DNA of 64,000 nt. Origin: Amphimedon queenslandica. Lineage: Eukaryota; Porifera; Demospongiae; Haplosclerida; Niphatidae. Numbering within the stretch: the first letter of the stretch is position 1; each line of letters opens with the position of its first letter. The notes under the pieces are model-generated. The model was not told the DNA's origin, made no database searches, and saw nothing but the letters and a program-made list of their open reading frames with translations. The DNA lies in the NCBI RefSeq assembly GCF_000090795.2, contig NW_003546696.1, positions 2,239 to 66,238 of the forward strand, written 5' to 3'. This document shows positions 34,797 through 48,500 of this stretch, piece by piece. A program made the translations under genes and the position numbers.

Positions 34797-36180
34797 TTAG
34801 AGTAAAGTCCCTTGAGAACCTTGATCAACATCGTTTGGAGCAACCTAGACAAAAATAAAGAAAAAAAAATGATACATAAACTACTGCATAGCTAAAACTG
34901 AGTGATAAAACAAAATTATATTTATAGTGCAGGAATGAAACATATCACTAATAGGAAAAACCTTTTAGCTAATAGTATCAATTTAAACTCACAACTTCCA
35001 GATTTCCAGTTTTTCCTTTGATAACTGAGACAGCAGATCTAAAAATAGGAAAGAAATATTTTAAAGTCTATTACTAAAATATCATGTCAACATTTTAATA
35101 AAAGAGTATGCAATGGTTGAAATACTGACCCAGCTGTGAAGGTTATTGTGCCTATTTTACCACCTGCCATGCCATGGTTTAAACTAGAGGAAAGGAGAAG
35201 GAGAGAAGAGTTATTTGAAAATGATTATAAAAGTTTCTCTGTATACCTTCCCGATGTCTCTATCTGCACTTTCTCTTTCTTGTTTGCAAAATGAGCAATT
35301 TTAAAAGCAGTTTCAATAACATGAGCATCAGTATCTATGATAAGATCACCCTAAAGAAAGAGAGAAGGAAGGATAAAGTTTTATTTTCTTTCTTTTTTCT
35401 CTCCCTACTTTGCTTTCATCAGCATCAACAGGTAATCTAATGATAATGATTCCATCTCCAAGGCTACTCAGTGAAAGAGCATGCATCCTCGAATATTCAA
35501 ATTGTTCTTTAATTTTAAAAGAGCCTGGCTCCACAAGATAGCAAGCCTAAAATAAAAATAACATCAATTATTGTTAATTTTAATTATTTTGTCTCTTTGC
35601 TGATTACTTTCTCTGTCATCAAGAGGATTCGTTTTCGAGCCTTGTAGCCATGACGATCGTATTTGATGCATGCTACAGCAAACTGCAAGGAAGAGAGGAA
35701 AATGAAATATTTAAGTACAAAAACAAGAGACAGTATTGTACCAGCTGCTGTCCTGAATCAGGATGCTTTTGATCAAAATTTTTGACTTTTGCAGCTTTCT
35801 CTGCTTCAGCTGGAGAAAAAAAAATAAAACAGAGACAAAAATTTTACATGAAAAATGTTTCTCAATTTATATTACTTAAGTGAGTGGATATGAATGGCTT
35901 TGGCACACTCGTCAAGTAACAGGATTTCTTTCCTTTAAATATTTCGCTAGCAGCAATCTTTAATTTCAGCTAGAAAAAAAAAGAATGGCAAATAAATTAA
36001 ATATCAATAAGAAAAATAGATAGCAACAAAATTCAATTAATTACGTGTTCTTTTTTCTCTTGTGGCATTCCTTTAACGAGACGTCGAACTAACTGCTGCC
36101 TGTACTGTTCCTTTAGCATATCAGATGCCTAAAATAATAATAATAATAATAACAATAATAATAATAATAACAACAACAAC

Positions 36181-36213
<33 letters not shown>

Positions 36214-39200
36214 CAATATACTTGTTGGAGGGCAGGGGCACACTTGGGCCAGGAGGAGTCAATAGCTAGTAAGCTTTTCGGCAGCCCACGACTTAGATCC
36301 ATCAAAAACTTAAACTTCACAAAAGCTAAAAACTAAACAGAACATAATTTAATTTCATCATTAGCACAAGTATGAAGCATTCGTATAAAACATTGTATAA
36401 AAGTGTGTTTAAAATACCTCTACATTCTCTGGGCAGCTGGGTTGGTTTCTCGTTATAAATCCCTTTATAAACCTATTGATAATAATAATAATAATATTAA
36501 AGATTGAACAGGATCTATAATAGACCCAGTGCTGTATACAAATGTTTAAATGTTTCAAATGCTTTACATTCCCCCAGTAAATAAAACAATAATACTTACT
36601 TCCTGACAGCTTTGGTAGCTGCCCTATAGCGAATGAAGTACTTCCTCATGGCGTATCGCTTCCAGTGCTTCTGTACCATGACAGCTGCTCTGTATCTCTT
36701 CACGTACATCAAAACCAAATGCATACGATAATTCTTTTGAAATATGATAGCTATGGAAATAAGAATTATTATTAAAAATTAAAAATTATTATAGAGTGTA
36801 TAGGCTTACAAGCCCATTTAAGTAGGAGGTATTTCTTCCTAGCAATGTATTTCCTCCAGTTGCAACTGATGATAGTAACTAAGGAGAAAGAGAGGGAGGG
36901 AGAGAGAGAGAGAAGGGAAGGAGATTATACTCAATTATTAGATTAATACTGTACCAATATCATGCTTCTTCTTCTCCAGCAGATCCTCCAATTTAAACAA
37001 TGTCTTTGGGAAGCGAATGAAAACCTTAGTACTACAAACAACAACAAAAACAACAACAATAAACAAGCAATTCACTAAAATAAACAACAATCACAATAAA
37101 GAAGTATGCATTGATACTTACTGTCCAAGACTGTAGTCAGTGCTGGTTAGTTTCAAGTGTGTCATTAATGTGTCTACACCTTTGGACAGCTCACCTAATG
37201 TGAATATATAATTATTATTCATTTATTATTATTATCATTCATTAATTATTACCATCCCAGATTGGCCAAGTAGCAGGACAAAGAGGCTTGTATCTATTAA
37301 AAAAATAAAAGAGTACAGTACATGTAGAAAGGAGAGAAGTACAAGTACTACATGTACATTACCTTTGGAGGAATACTTCAAAAACTCTTCTATAGCAGAA
37401 ACCAGCTCGTCTCACTCTTAGGTTCTCCATCAATCCTAAGTATTTGACCTGATGCCGCACGACTTTCTCATCAAAAGTTCCTAAAATTATAAAAAAAATA
37501 AATACAGTGTATTAATTATTTTTTATGCCTAAAATCATAAAAAATACAATGTATTAATGCATGTACATGTACATGGATTTAGGGAGAGAGAGAGAGAGAG
37601 AGGGGGGGGGGGGTAAAGGAGCATAAGTTATATGGAAAGACATACACTGTACCTGATTGTTTATTATCATTTGGTTTGATGCACCTCACATAAGAGGGTT
37701 CTTTAGACATTAATATCTCCATCAGTTCACTCAAACTGTTCTTAAACTGAGTACCAGCCTAAAATAGTATAAACAATATAATAATAAATAAATACATAAT
37801 AATAATAAAATAATAAATACATAAATAAATAATAGGTTTTTTACAGTGGGTGGCCTCTTCTGTGAAGCCAGTTCTGATTGTGGGAACACCTCAGATAATA
37901 CAAGATTACTGCTGGAGCTGAAAGCCTATACAATAAAAAAAGAATCAATATGAAATGGAAAGATAAAAAATGAAAGATTGTGTAAAAATAATTTTAAAAT
38001 TATCCCACTTCTTTCGAACTCCTGTAAAGCAGATCATTATTCTTATCAACAAAACCTACAAAAAAATTTCAATATAAAATACTAAAAAAACTTTCATGCC
38101 TTCAATCTGGTATGTGACATCGCCAGCATAATGCCTGAGTCTGAACTCATTCCTCTGTATAGTCTTACGGCCTTCGTAATCCGAAGTCTCATGACTAATA
38201 TTGTAGCAGAGCATGTGTGTTACATATTGTAATGCATGCACATGCAGAAGGAGGGAGAGAGAAAGAGGGAGAGAGAGAGAGGGAGGGAGGGAGGGAGAGG
38301 GAGAGGGAGGGAGGGAGAGGGAGAGGGAAAGAGGGAGAGAGAGAGAGAGAGAGAGGGAGAGAGAAAGAGGGAGAGAGAGAGAGAGAGGGAGAGAGAGAGA
38401 GGGAGAGAGAAAGAGGGAGGGAGAGGGAAAGATATAAGCTTAAGTACACCTACGTGACAGGGCTGTGATAACTATTGTAACAATGTTGGCATAAAGCAGC
38501 TGTCACGTACGTTATAAAGTGAGCATGAGTGCCAACAACTGCAGTCAGTTTCGCAAGAAAGGTCTCATCAGAAACGTCTCCTGGCCTCAAACACTCTTCA
38601 TCCTACAATAAAAAAATAATAAAATGTATCATTAACTAATAAAAATTAGAACATTTATTTATACATATTTTAATACTACAAGTGACACAGGGTCAAAGTA
38701 CATGTACATATATTTTTGTGATGGGTGTAGTTCTGTATTTGGTGTCATGTGATTATCATGTGACTGACCAGTACAGCTATGATTCCCCTGTGCTTCTCCT
38801 CCACCAGATCACAGATTATCTTATTATTGAAATATTCAATTGGCTCCCACTAAAACAAAGTAAAAAATTTTTAATAAATATTAACTAAAAAATTTTTTTA
38901 ATGCGTTAAAAATCCATATAGTAGCGCTAGCAGACATGACGTGGGTGTGACCGACCACACCCATTCACCTTGATTCCCTCGTTGAGGTATTCTTCTTGTT
39001 CGGATTTTAGTGTCAGCTCGATGAACAACTGCTGGAGCTTCTCGTTACAATAATTGATACAGAACTGCTCAAAGGAGTTCTTCTCGAATATCTCAAAACC
39101 ATAGATATCAAGCAACCCCATTAACGTAACCCTGGACTTAGACTAGAGAGAGAAATAGAGAGAGAGAGATAGCAAAAGGGAAAAAGAAAAAAAAAGATTA

Positions 39201-41971
39201 TAAAATAACATTTCTTTAATATAATAATGTATTTCTTACTTTGTTTTCCAGAGATGAGTTCAGCCTCCTCACAAGCCAGTAAAACATTCTCTCATAAACT
39301 GCTTTTGCCGATGCGTCCCGTCCGTAATAAGCTTGCTCAACTGTTAAAGGAGACAACATTTTCTCCTGTCTTGCTTCAATCAGTCGATTAGTGAGGGCCG
39401 TCTCCAATTTATCTTGTGGACACTGGAATAACTAAGAGGAGAAAGAGAGAGAGGGAGAAAAAGAAGGGAAGAGAAAGGAAAAGAGAGAGGATAAGAAAAT
39501 TTAAACTTTTTATAATCATACTTTAGCAATAGTAGCAATGCTTTCTCCACTTTCACTGAACTTAGCAAGTCCTTCTGGGTTAGCATCAAAACGAACATTA
39601 CCCAGTAGTATAATTCCAGCTATTATACTCCACAATGCCTATAGTAAGGAAAAAAAAATACAACAATATAGTGGATAAAAATCATTTTTGTATCATATAG
39701 ACTTTTACATAAAACATAGGACATGTATGTCATTGATGTGAAATGGTTGTCATAATAAGATCACAGAGTAAGTCAAAACACATTAACTAGGTGTGACAGG
39801 GACTATCTTTTAAATATCAACAATAAGAAATAACAACAACAACAACAATGATAATAAAACGAATTATTATTATTATTATTATTATTAGTATTAGTATCAA
39901 AAATAACAGTAGTTTTATAGCAAAGGAAATCAGGACAGTAACAAACTGTAACATCAACAATAAAAGCATCAAATAATAGCATTGATTAAAAGCTAAAACA
40001 GTGACACAATGCGTTAATAATATTTCTATTCTAATAATTTATTCTACCTTTGCTTCTTCTGGTAGGAATCCAATGACTTGAAGAGCCTTTTGGACTTGAA
40101 GGAAATCAGTCCTATCATTGATACTATGGACCTCAGTGCAGTCACCCTATTAACAAATGAAAAGATATTACAATAAAAACAAAGAGATTTTCTTCCTAGC
40201 TATTTTTGACAAAATTATGCATCAAAAAATTTGGCCAGAGATCATGTGCTACAATGCATACATGTATGTCACGAAATATCCGTGACAAGCAAAAACCCAT
40301 TAGTTCCATTGTCACGAAATCCGTGACAAGCAAAAACCCATTAGTTCCATTGTCACGAAATCCGTGACAAGCAAAAACCCATTAGTTCCATTGTCACGAA
40401 ATCCGTGACAAGCAAAAACCCATTAGTTCCATTGTCACGAAATCCATGACAAGCAAAAACCCATTAGTTCCATTGTCACGAAATCCGTGACAAGCAAAAA
40501 CCCATTAGTTCCATTGTCACGAAATCTGTGACAAGCAAAAACCCATTAGTTCCATTGTCACGAAATCCGTGACAAGCAAAAACCCATTAGTTCCATTGTC
40601 ACATGGACAGGAACCGGAACTTTTTTGGTCTGTTATTCTGGAGCAACTTAAAAAAATTCATAAAAATTTTAGAGCAACTTAAAAAATTCAAAAAATCTAA
40701 TTTTGTACAAGTACCAGTAATAGTACTTGCAGCATTTAAAAATTATAATAGAATATTACATTTATACTAAGTACATGTACATACCTGTGAGAGGTAATGG
40801 TAGTCACTGGCCTTCCCATTAAGACCAAGTTCACTAAGGAGGGAAGCGTCAGCCTGGAGCAGCTGGTAAAAGACGTGAAAGTTCCTTTCTCCTTTTTGCT
40901 GATAAATAACGCGGGACTTTTCAAGAAGATAATTCTTAATGTGACCGCCATTGGGAGCACCCTAAGCGAGTGAGAAATTAAATAAATATTTAGTTATAAT
41001 AATGAATTAAAGATATATTACTTTAAAATCAAACTGTATGTCCATGTATTTGCCAAAACGAGACGAGTTGTCATTCCTGTTTGTTTTGGCATTACCAAAA
41101 GCCTGAGAAAAGGAGGAAAGAGAGAGAGAGAGGAGAAAAAAAAAAGTAATGTAAAGATACATTTACAAATGTAGTTTTACAAAATGAGAGTGAACAAAAG
41201 AAATAATAATAATAATAATAAGGAGAGGGGGGGGGGGAGAAAAAACAGAAGAAATTGAAAAAAGGCATAAAGGAAGAGGAGCATAATTTATGTGACTGTG
41301 GCTGTACTTCTAAAACTGGATTAGATTGAAGAAGTCTGTCCTTCACTCTGTCCACCTCTCCTTTGTGGCTGGAGCATTGAGCCAAGTAATGGAGTATCTT
41401 CTTACTGGCCTCTAACAAGAGAAAGACACAAGATTAAACAAAGATCACTAATACAGCCATAACTACTAAAATCATACGCACTCTTGAGTTCAAGTACATT
41501 TACAAATTAAAACATAGTTACGCTTAATAATGAAAAGGGATAAAGTGCCAAAAAAAGAATAATTATATTATTACTACAATCCTTTTGTGGGACATATAAT
41601 ACTTGCTTGTTATGGTTATGATTAATTGTTATCATTAAAAATTAATATAACGTATCAGTGATTATTACTAATCCCATAAAGCCACATTCCACTCATAATC
41701 CCATCAATAATCCTTTACCATGTAAGGTAAGGTAGGAGTCAGTAAACAAATGAGTGGTTTTGCTGGTATTTGTTATTATTATAGCATACCTCCATCTCTC
41801 ACTGTAGCTCTGAGGTTATGTGGTTAATGGATTGTAAATATACATCTTGCTAACATAATGTCTGACATCAGAACATCTTATCTTATCAAATTCTGCCTCC
41901 CTCTCCCCCCCTCTCTCTCTCTTGCCCATGCACTGTACATGTGTATTAATATGCCATTTCTCTACTTTGTA

Positions 41972-42021
<50 letters not shown>

Positions 42022-43351
42022 CCCCTTTCTTTGCCTCTCTGTCCGTCCATCCGTCCCTCTCTCTCTCTCTCTCTGTTAATTCATCCCTACCTGTCTTTCC
42101 TGCTCCACTTTCTCCTGATATAAGTACACACTGGTCTCTTCCTTCATCTCTCATAGCACGATAAGCAGTATCAGAGATAGCAAATCTATATAGCAAAACA
42201 TAATTATTAAGATCACTGTATTTGAACAAATGTGTACATGTATGTGTGATCATGTGTACAGAATTATATCCAATGTAAATTTAAGATAGTATTAATCACA
42301 GAAATGGTTTCATTTTCCTACCTGCTAAAGCATGCAATAATAAGAAATACTTTATCCTTTCACACACACACACACACACACTCTCTCTCTCTCTTAAAAA
42401 TTATTTTTTGGCTGTCACATTTTACAAATCAACATAGTAACTCTATAAACAGATGAATCCGGTTAGCTAGTAGTTAATCAACGCGGAAACTGCCGCTAAA
42501 TTTTATCACCTTTCATCCTTTTAACTTTCAGAAGATATGACGAATAGATTAGCTTGTAAATAAGCATAAACATACAGGGTATTTTACACACACATTGTAT
42601 ACAGCATCATAGCAATGTTTTTAATTCTTGTTTATGTGTCTGACTACACCACCACAATGTTCAACTCCTTCCTCAAACAGCTGCTACCTTGTACCAACAC
42701 AACTTAATATGAGGTAGGGGACTGTGGTGAGGATAGGCAGGAAGCTACAATAGTATCATATATAGCCAGTCAGTATGGCTTTAGTATTAGGCTATATTAT
42801 ACTGCTAATTTATTTAAGCTACTATTACGTGTATATTTATACTATACTATCATAGTATAGTCTAGTTGATACATTTCAGGTGTATTTCATGATTTGCATG
42901 CCATACAGGTGCATTTAACACTGGGGGAAGGGGAAATATTTGTAACAAGTTAAATGGGACAGTGCTAATATTGCATCCTACAATATTCAAGTGTAAATTA
43001 CTAATCCCCCCGTCTCTGTCTCTCTTACATGTGTGGTGGTAGCTCATAGAAATCGACTCCACGATATTGCTCCATGGTCTCTGTCCCGTATATATTCAAC
43101 TGGCGATAAGGATTAACCGAAACGAGGACAGAACCTATGTAGGTCTGAACAAAGAAAACAAGACATTTTAAAAGGAGGTAGATATATATAGTATTTAATT
43201 GTTGCATTGCTCAAATCTGCCTTACATATATGAGCTTTTCTTTAAATCTCTTCCTCAGGTTTTCCATAAAAGCTTCTTCGCTCCTAAAATCCTCCAGTAG
43301 GACAAAGTCCTCGACTCCAATTTTATCCCTCACGCTCAGTGCGCTCTCCAT
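34797..43351 (-). CDS. Class I myosin, MYO1C/MYO1H type
   Basis: Single-headed motor linking actin to membranes. The N terminus [20 protein letters not shown] matches MYO1C almost word for word. Then come [16 protein letters not shown], the P-loop [12 protein letters not shown], switch [17 protein letters not shown], switch [22 protein letters not shown], and DEECLRPG and [13 protein letters not shown]. The actin-binding end follows ([30 protein letters not shown]), with [14 protein letters not shown] at the converter. Several IQ-like helices come next ([23 protein letters not shown]), and a TH1 membrane-binding tail ([10 protein letters not shown]) ends [15 protein letters not shown]. More than twenty short exons; introns carry GA/CT tracts and a minisatellite. 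It shares a 305-bp divergent region with AnmK. Confidence 0.94.
38243..38430. repeat. GA-rich low-complexity tract in a myosin intron
   Basis: About 190 bp of GAGA/GGGA units giving open frames on both strands made only of Arg, Glu, Gly, Ser, Pro and Leu. No protein is implied. Confidence 0.9.
40268..40602. repeat. 41-bp minisatellite, eight copies, in a myosin intron
   Basis: The unit begins GTCACGAAATCCGTGACAAG and continues CAAAAACCCATTAGTTCCATT; eight head-to-tail copies, nearly identical (the first is 2 bp longer, two carry single changes). Each unit contains an inverted GTCACG...CGTGAC. Flanked by degenerate units of the dispersed repeat. Confidence 0.9.
41970..42075. repeat. CT microsatellite in a myosin intron
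   Basis: A run of about 20 CT dinucleotides, then CCCCCCTTTC and a further CT run after a CCGTCCAT stretch. Confidence 0.85.
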
Positions 43352-43656
43352 TTCTCCTCACTCTTTTGCTCTGTCTCTGCTAGAGAAAGATTTTGTTTGT
43401 TTGCAGGAGACCCTCAATACAAAGCTTTCTATTGAGAGCAAGCAAGAGAGGGAGTGGGAAGAAAAGCAAAAGGTCGATAATAGAAAGACTGTGGCAATGC
43501 TGTCTTGCAACGAATGGGAGGAGGTAGTTATACAAAACATTAAACTCAGCTCATGGGTTGACTTTAATAACTTTTAAGGGGTGGCTAGTTAATATTTTTG
43601 GAATTTTTTCTAAGCCCATAGATAATTTCAATTTGAATTTACTCTATTATCTATAA
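43352..43656. promoter_or_regulatory. Putative shared promoter, myosin and AnmK
   Basis: 305 bp between divergent start codons. An open plus-strand frame that overlaps the myosin start has no splice or homology support. Bidirectional use is inferred from spacing. Confidence 0.4.
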
Positions 43657-45309
43657 ATGGAGGGGTCTTTGTGTAAATTCAGATTAGCAATGGGTCTTAT
43701 ATCAGGAACCAGTATGGATGGCATTGATGTTTGCATAATAAAAATAAATATTTCAGATTCGTCACGAGACGACATTCTTGGTACATGATGCAAATTTTAT
43801 TTCATACTAATGTTAATTTGTCGTAGATTTTTCCGTTGTCGATTATATGACAGTTCCATATCCTCATGGGCTGAAAGAAGACTTGCTGAATATTGGAATA
43901 AATGGTAGAACAAGAGATGTTTGTCTCTATCATTCTCTCCTCGGTCGGTTATTCTCTGATGCAGCAAAAGCAATGATGGAGAAACTGCATATCAAAAGCA
44001 GTGACATATATGTGATTGGGTCTCATGGGTGGGTATATGATAAATTATATATTTGTAAAATATTTTTTGTAATTAATAGACAAACAGTTCTTCATTTACC
44101 TAATCCTGTTCAGCTCTATGGTCATAGTATCAATGGTTCATTGCAGCTTGGTGATCCAAGTATAATTGCAAACCACACTGGTGTTACTACCGTTGGGGAT
44201 TTTAGAACAGCCGATATGGCTTTAGGAGGAGAGGGAGCACCTCTTGTACCATATCTTGATTTTATATTACTCAAACAGCATTTCATGGAAACCAAACGAG
44301 TTGGAGTTTTTTTGAATGTTGGCGGAATTAGTAACATATTCTCTGGAAATCCTCATGAAGGTGCTAGTATAATAAAATTAAAAATGACTCATGCATTAAA
44401 TGTATATAGGAATGAATGATACAGATATGGAATGCATTGGGTTTGACTGTGGACCAGGCAATGTCCTGATAGATAGTTTAATGCAAATTTTCTATGGAAG
44501 GGAATTTGATCAAGATGGCACTGTAGCCAGTGAAGGGAATATCAATGACAGTCTTTTGTCTTGGCTAATGAAAGACAAGTTTGTCTTAAGGTCTCCACCA
44601 AAATCTACTGGGAGAGAAGTACAAGATGAGAGCTAAATGTGTTCCATTTATTTTGTCCTATAGTTATACAATGCTGATTACGTCCATGAGATTGTAAAGA
44701 AGTGCAAAGATGACAGTATTAGCAACAAAGATTGCATCAGTACTGTCACAGGTAAAAATATGCTTATAATAATATTATAATTATTTGCTTTTATGTAATT
44801 TTGCAGCATTCACAGCTTGTGCAGTTCATTATAACTTTAAGCAATACGTCCAAGCTCTTTTAAATGATCAGGCAGAGTCTGATATTGACCTGTTTGTGAG
44901 TGGAGGTGGATACAGAAATAATGCATTAGTGAAGTAAGTCAATGATTCTATCAGTATTGTTATAAAATTTTATATGATTTAAAAATTTGCCTACTGTGTC
45001 TTCACCTTGAGGTGTTTAAGAGATTGTTTTAAGCCAGTGAAAATAGTTAGCACTGATGAATTAGGCATTCCTTGTGATGCTAAAGAAGTAAGTTACTATG
45101 AAAAGTTTGAATTGATTCTTGTACAGGCTGCTTGTTTTGCTGTTCTAGCTTATCAAGCTGTAGCTGGATGCAAGAATCACTTGCCATGTGAGTTCAACTC
45201 AGTAGCATAAATGAACAGAAATACATTAATTGTTTTTAAAGCTGTTACAGGTGCTTCTGGCTCGACTATACTTGGAAAGGTATGCAGGACTGACTTGCAA
45301 AGAAAATGA
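43657..45309 (+). CDS. anmK: Anhydro-N-acetylmuramic acid kinase (AnmK-like)
   Basis: In bacteria AnmK opens and phosphorylates 1,6-anhydro-MurNAc, a peptidoglycan breakdown product, for reuse. Nine exons: 43657-43780, 43827-44028, 44080-44360, 44410-44618, 44664-44751, 44807-44933, 45012-45087, 45127-45187, 45242-45309. They join in frame to 411 residues, a little longer than the roughly 370 of bacterial AnmK. All family motifs are present: GLISGTSMDGIDV, GSHGQTVLH, LQLGD, TVGDFRTADMALGGEGAPLVP, LNVGGISN, DCGPGNVLID, PKSTGRE, SGGGYRNNAL and the end PSVTGASGSTILG. The GT-AG introns, AT-rich composition like the neighbours and flanking animal genes argue against contamination. Probably acquired from bacteria long ago and kept; the eukaryotic role is unknown. 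Confidence 0.92.
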
Positions 45310-45544
45310 AAGAAAAATCTTTTATAATGAACACTTTTACACATGTAGCTTTTGGTGTTGTGCCAGTGTGATGCATAATTAATTTTTATAATTATTTAAA
45401 ATTTTAGCAAAGCCCGCCTTAGGCCAATGCGCATGCGCAAGAGGTATTAATTTTTTTGCATTGTTTTAATTTTTTTACTGTAATTAATAAAAAGTTGGTT
45501 TCGCGCCTGTTTTTGGTTTCTAAGCTTTCCAATTAACGCCCAAA

Positions 45545-48500
45545 ATGGACGGTGTTCGGAGGAAGAGGAAGAAGCGGGGCTTTTCCATAAACTGTCTCCT
45601 CTCTAAGAAAGAAATAAAGAGGCTAATAGACCGGCATACTGTACAAAAGAATTATAAAAGTAAAATTATTCTCATTCTCACTGTAAAAATTTACAATAAT
45701 TATCCAAATATTATGAATATCCACATATCCAGCAGGACTAAACGACTCTCACCGCCCCAGGATTTTAAGCCACAGTTGCAATTCGACTCTAACAAAGACA
45801 AAACCTACCCCACCTCTCTCCCTCACTTTACCACGCCCTTTACCTATCCCTCTAGCCCCTCTATCTCTTGCTTCTTTCCATCCTCCTCCGCAATCAAGAT
45901 CAGTAATTTCGTCACGTTCATCTTCCGGCTCCTCCTCTCCCTCCATTCCTTCGCACCTCGCTCCAAAGCCGCTCCTCATTCCGGCCCTCTCCTCTCTCCC
46001 TACGTCCTCCTTGTCGACTAACCACGCCTTCCAGCCGATAGACAATGGTCATTCGGACTCTCGCTCTCGCTTCCGTCGTTCGCCGACCCCTGGACCTTGG
46101 GGCAAAATGTTGTCGAAAAATAAAAATCAGAAGGTCAAGGATGATGTTGACAAAGAGAAGGAGATAGATACGTGGGTCATTACGGACGTGGTTGAGTCTG
46201 ACCCGGTAACGTCTCCTCGTATTAAACTAAAACGTGTCTCCAAGACGGATAGTAGTAGCCCGTCTTTATCGCCTCCAAAGATATTCATAGCCTCGCCGGA
46301 GAAGTCAAAGGGAGAGGAGATACATATCATAGAAGATGAAGACGGGAGATTGGTGACTGATGAGGATTTCGATGGATCCCTTGTTTGTTTTACTTCACAA
46401 TCTGGCTCATCAACTCCGCCTTTGCTCGTTCCTTTCTCTCCCTCTCCCCCTCCCTCCCCTTCCTCCTCCTCTTTGTCCGATGGTTCTTCTCCCCTCCCAT
46501 CCTTCTCTCGTTTTCTTTATTCTCCTGCCATCGATTCACCTTGCCCTTCGCTTCCTAGCCTTCCTTCTCCTTGCCCACTGTCTGTAAGTTTTAGAAAATT
46601 AATCATGTATAGTTTTTCTCCTTCTCTCTTTTTTTTTTCTTCACTGTCAGATACATGATAAAGATAAACCTATTGTCCTTGATACATATCTCAACTCACA
46701 AAAGTATGTGAATCATATTTTATTTAATAGTTGGTTGTACTGAACTAAGTCATCATTGATAAATTTTAAAAGGCTATATATAAATACAACAAACTTGGAA
46801 TTCGCATAGTTTTATAAATCTAATCATCAATTTCTCTTATTAGGAATGATAAAATCAAACTCCCCCATCCTCCCCCTCCAATATTGAAATATGACACTAC
46901 TACTTTAAATGGAACGGCAGCCTCTGATTGCTCCTCTACCTCTCCTCCAATCACAAGACGAGCCACCTCAAGGATTAATAGTATTCATCATACAGAAACA
47001 GTGAGTCATCGGAGCAGAACAATTAATGTACATATTATAACAGATTTGCAAAAGCTTAGAGTTAAGAATAAAAAATAACATTGATTATTGTTAATAAGCA
47101 AAATGGTCGTTACATTGAAATTCATAAAAATAATCCAAACTTGTTTAGAATCAGCTAAAACTTTCTACACAACATAAGTACATCTATATGTATCAGAATA
47201 AATTATAAAAATGGAGAATTCTCTCCTTTTCAATTTTGGCAAAATTTGGCCAAAGTCCCTGTACTATAGTACAGGGACTTTAGCCCAATTTTGGAGCAAC
47301 TTTAAAAATTCATAAAAAATCCAAACTTGATCGGAATCAGCTCAAACTTTCTATATAACATAAGAGCATCTATATGTATGAGAATAAATTATAAAAATAA
47401 CAAATTCTCTCCTGGCCATTTTTGGCGATATACCCTGTACTATAGTGCAGGGTGTTTTGTCAAATTTTTGTTTATGAAAGAATCCAGCAACACTATGCCA
47501 TAATCCTTATGTGGGAAACCCTTACTTGTTAGCACAAAATTCCCGTGAATATTTTCAACTCTACTTGTCTCTAAACAACCATGTACATGTACATTTACAT
47601 GTTTACATGGACACTGTACATGTATGATGTGTATATTATACATATGTATGTAAAGTGGAACTGAGTACATACTTGTATGTGTAGATCTTTTTTTCTTTCT
47701 TTTAAAGGCCAAAGATGAAAGAGCCTCAAGATCTGTTACTCCCACCCCAGTCTTCTCCCTTGAGTCTGTCAACACTATAGCTCCACCCAACAGTTACTAT
47801 TACAATATTCTCCTCCTATGGCAGGGGTCCCTAAATTCCGCTCGCGGCTCCGAGGCTCCGATTTTCATTGAAAACCTCTACGACAACGAACCACCTCCGG
47901 TCAACTTTAAATACATCACTAGCAGCATATACAGCACTAACGTCCCTGTCCCCAACATCACAGCCCTTGTTGGCTGCAGTTGTCTTAATTGCAGTGAATC
48001 GGTGGATTGCTGTCCTCAACTAGCAGGACAAAAGGCCGCCTATACGAAGGACAAGAGAATGAAAGCTGCTAGGGGGACTCCGATATACGAGTGTAACTTT
48101 ATGTGCTCTTGTAGCTCGACTTGCTACAATCGAGTGGTCCAGTTTGGGAGACAGTTTCCCGTTTGTATTTTTCGGACAAGGAACGGGCGAGGCTGGGGCG
48201 TGAAGACCTGCTCCGATTTAAAACGAGGTACCTTTGTGACGGAGTACGTGGGTGAGGTGATAACGACAGAGGAGGCAGAGAGGCGTGGTGTTACTTACGA
48301 TAGAGAAGGCTCGACTTATCTTTTTGACCTGGATTTTGATGAGGATCATCCCGAGTTTACCATAGATGCTGGCCACTGTGGCAACATTTCACATTTTTTT
48401 AATCATTCGGTAAGGAGAAGAAAATGTTAAATATAAACTAAAGTATATATTCTTTTATAATCGTTATCATTGTCATTATTCTTTGCACACGCTTTGATAC

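Noticed and set aside
38195-38468. Several Arg/Glu- or Ser/Leu/Pro-only frames
   Set aside because: Pure GA/CT microsatellite inside a myosin intron.
40268-40602. Regular direct repeats that look like a CRISPR array
   Set aside because: The units are contiguous with no variable spacers, and the locus is a eukaryotic intron; it is a minisatellite.
43230-43577. Plus-strand frame across the myosin start and promoter
   Set aside because: Complement of the first myosin exon; no homology or splice pattern.
45660-46021. Long extension of the first SUV39H frame (to LLVD)
   Set aside because: A GT-AG intron (45660-45732) shifts to the Ser/Pro-rich frame that is continuous with the later exons; the extension is low-complexity by-product.
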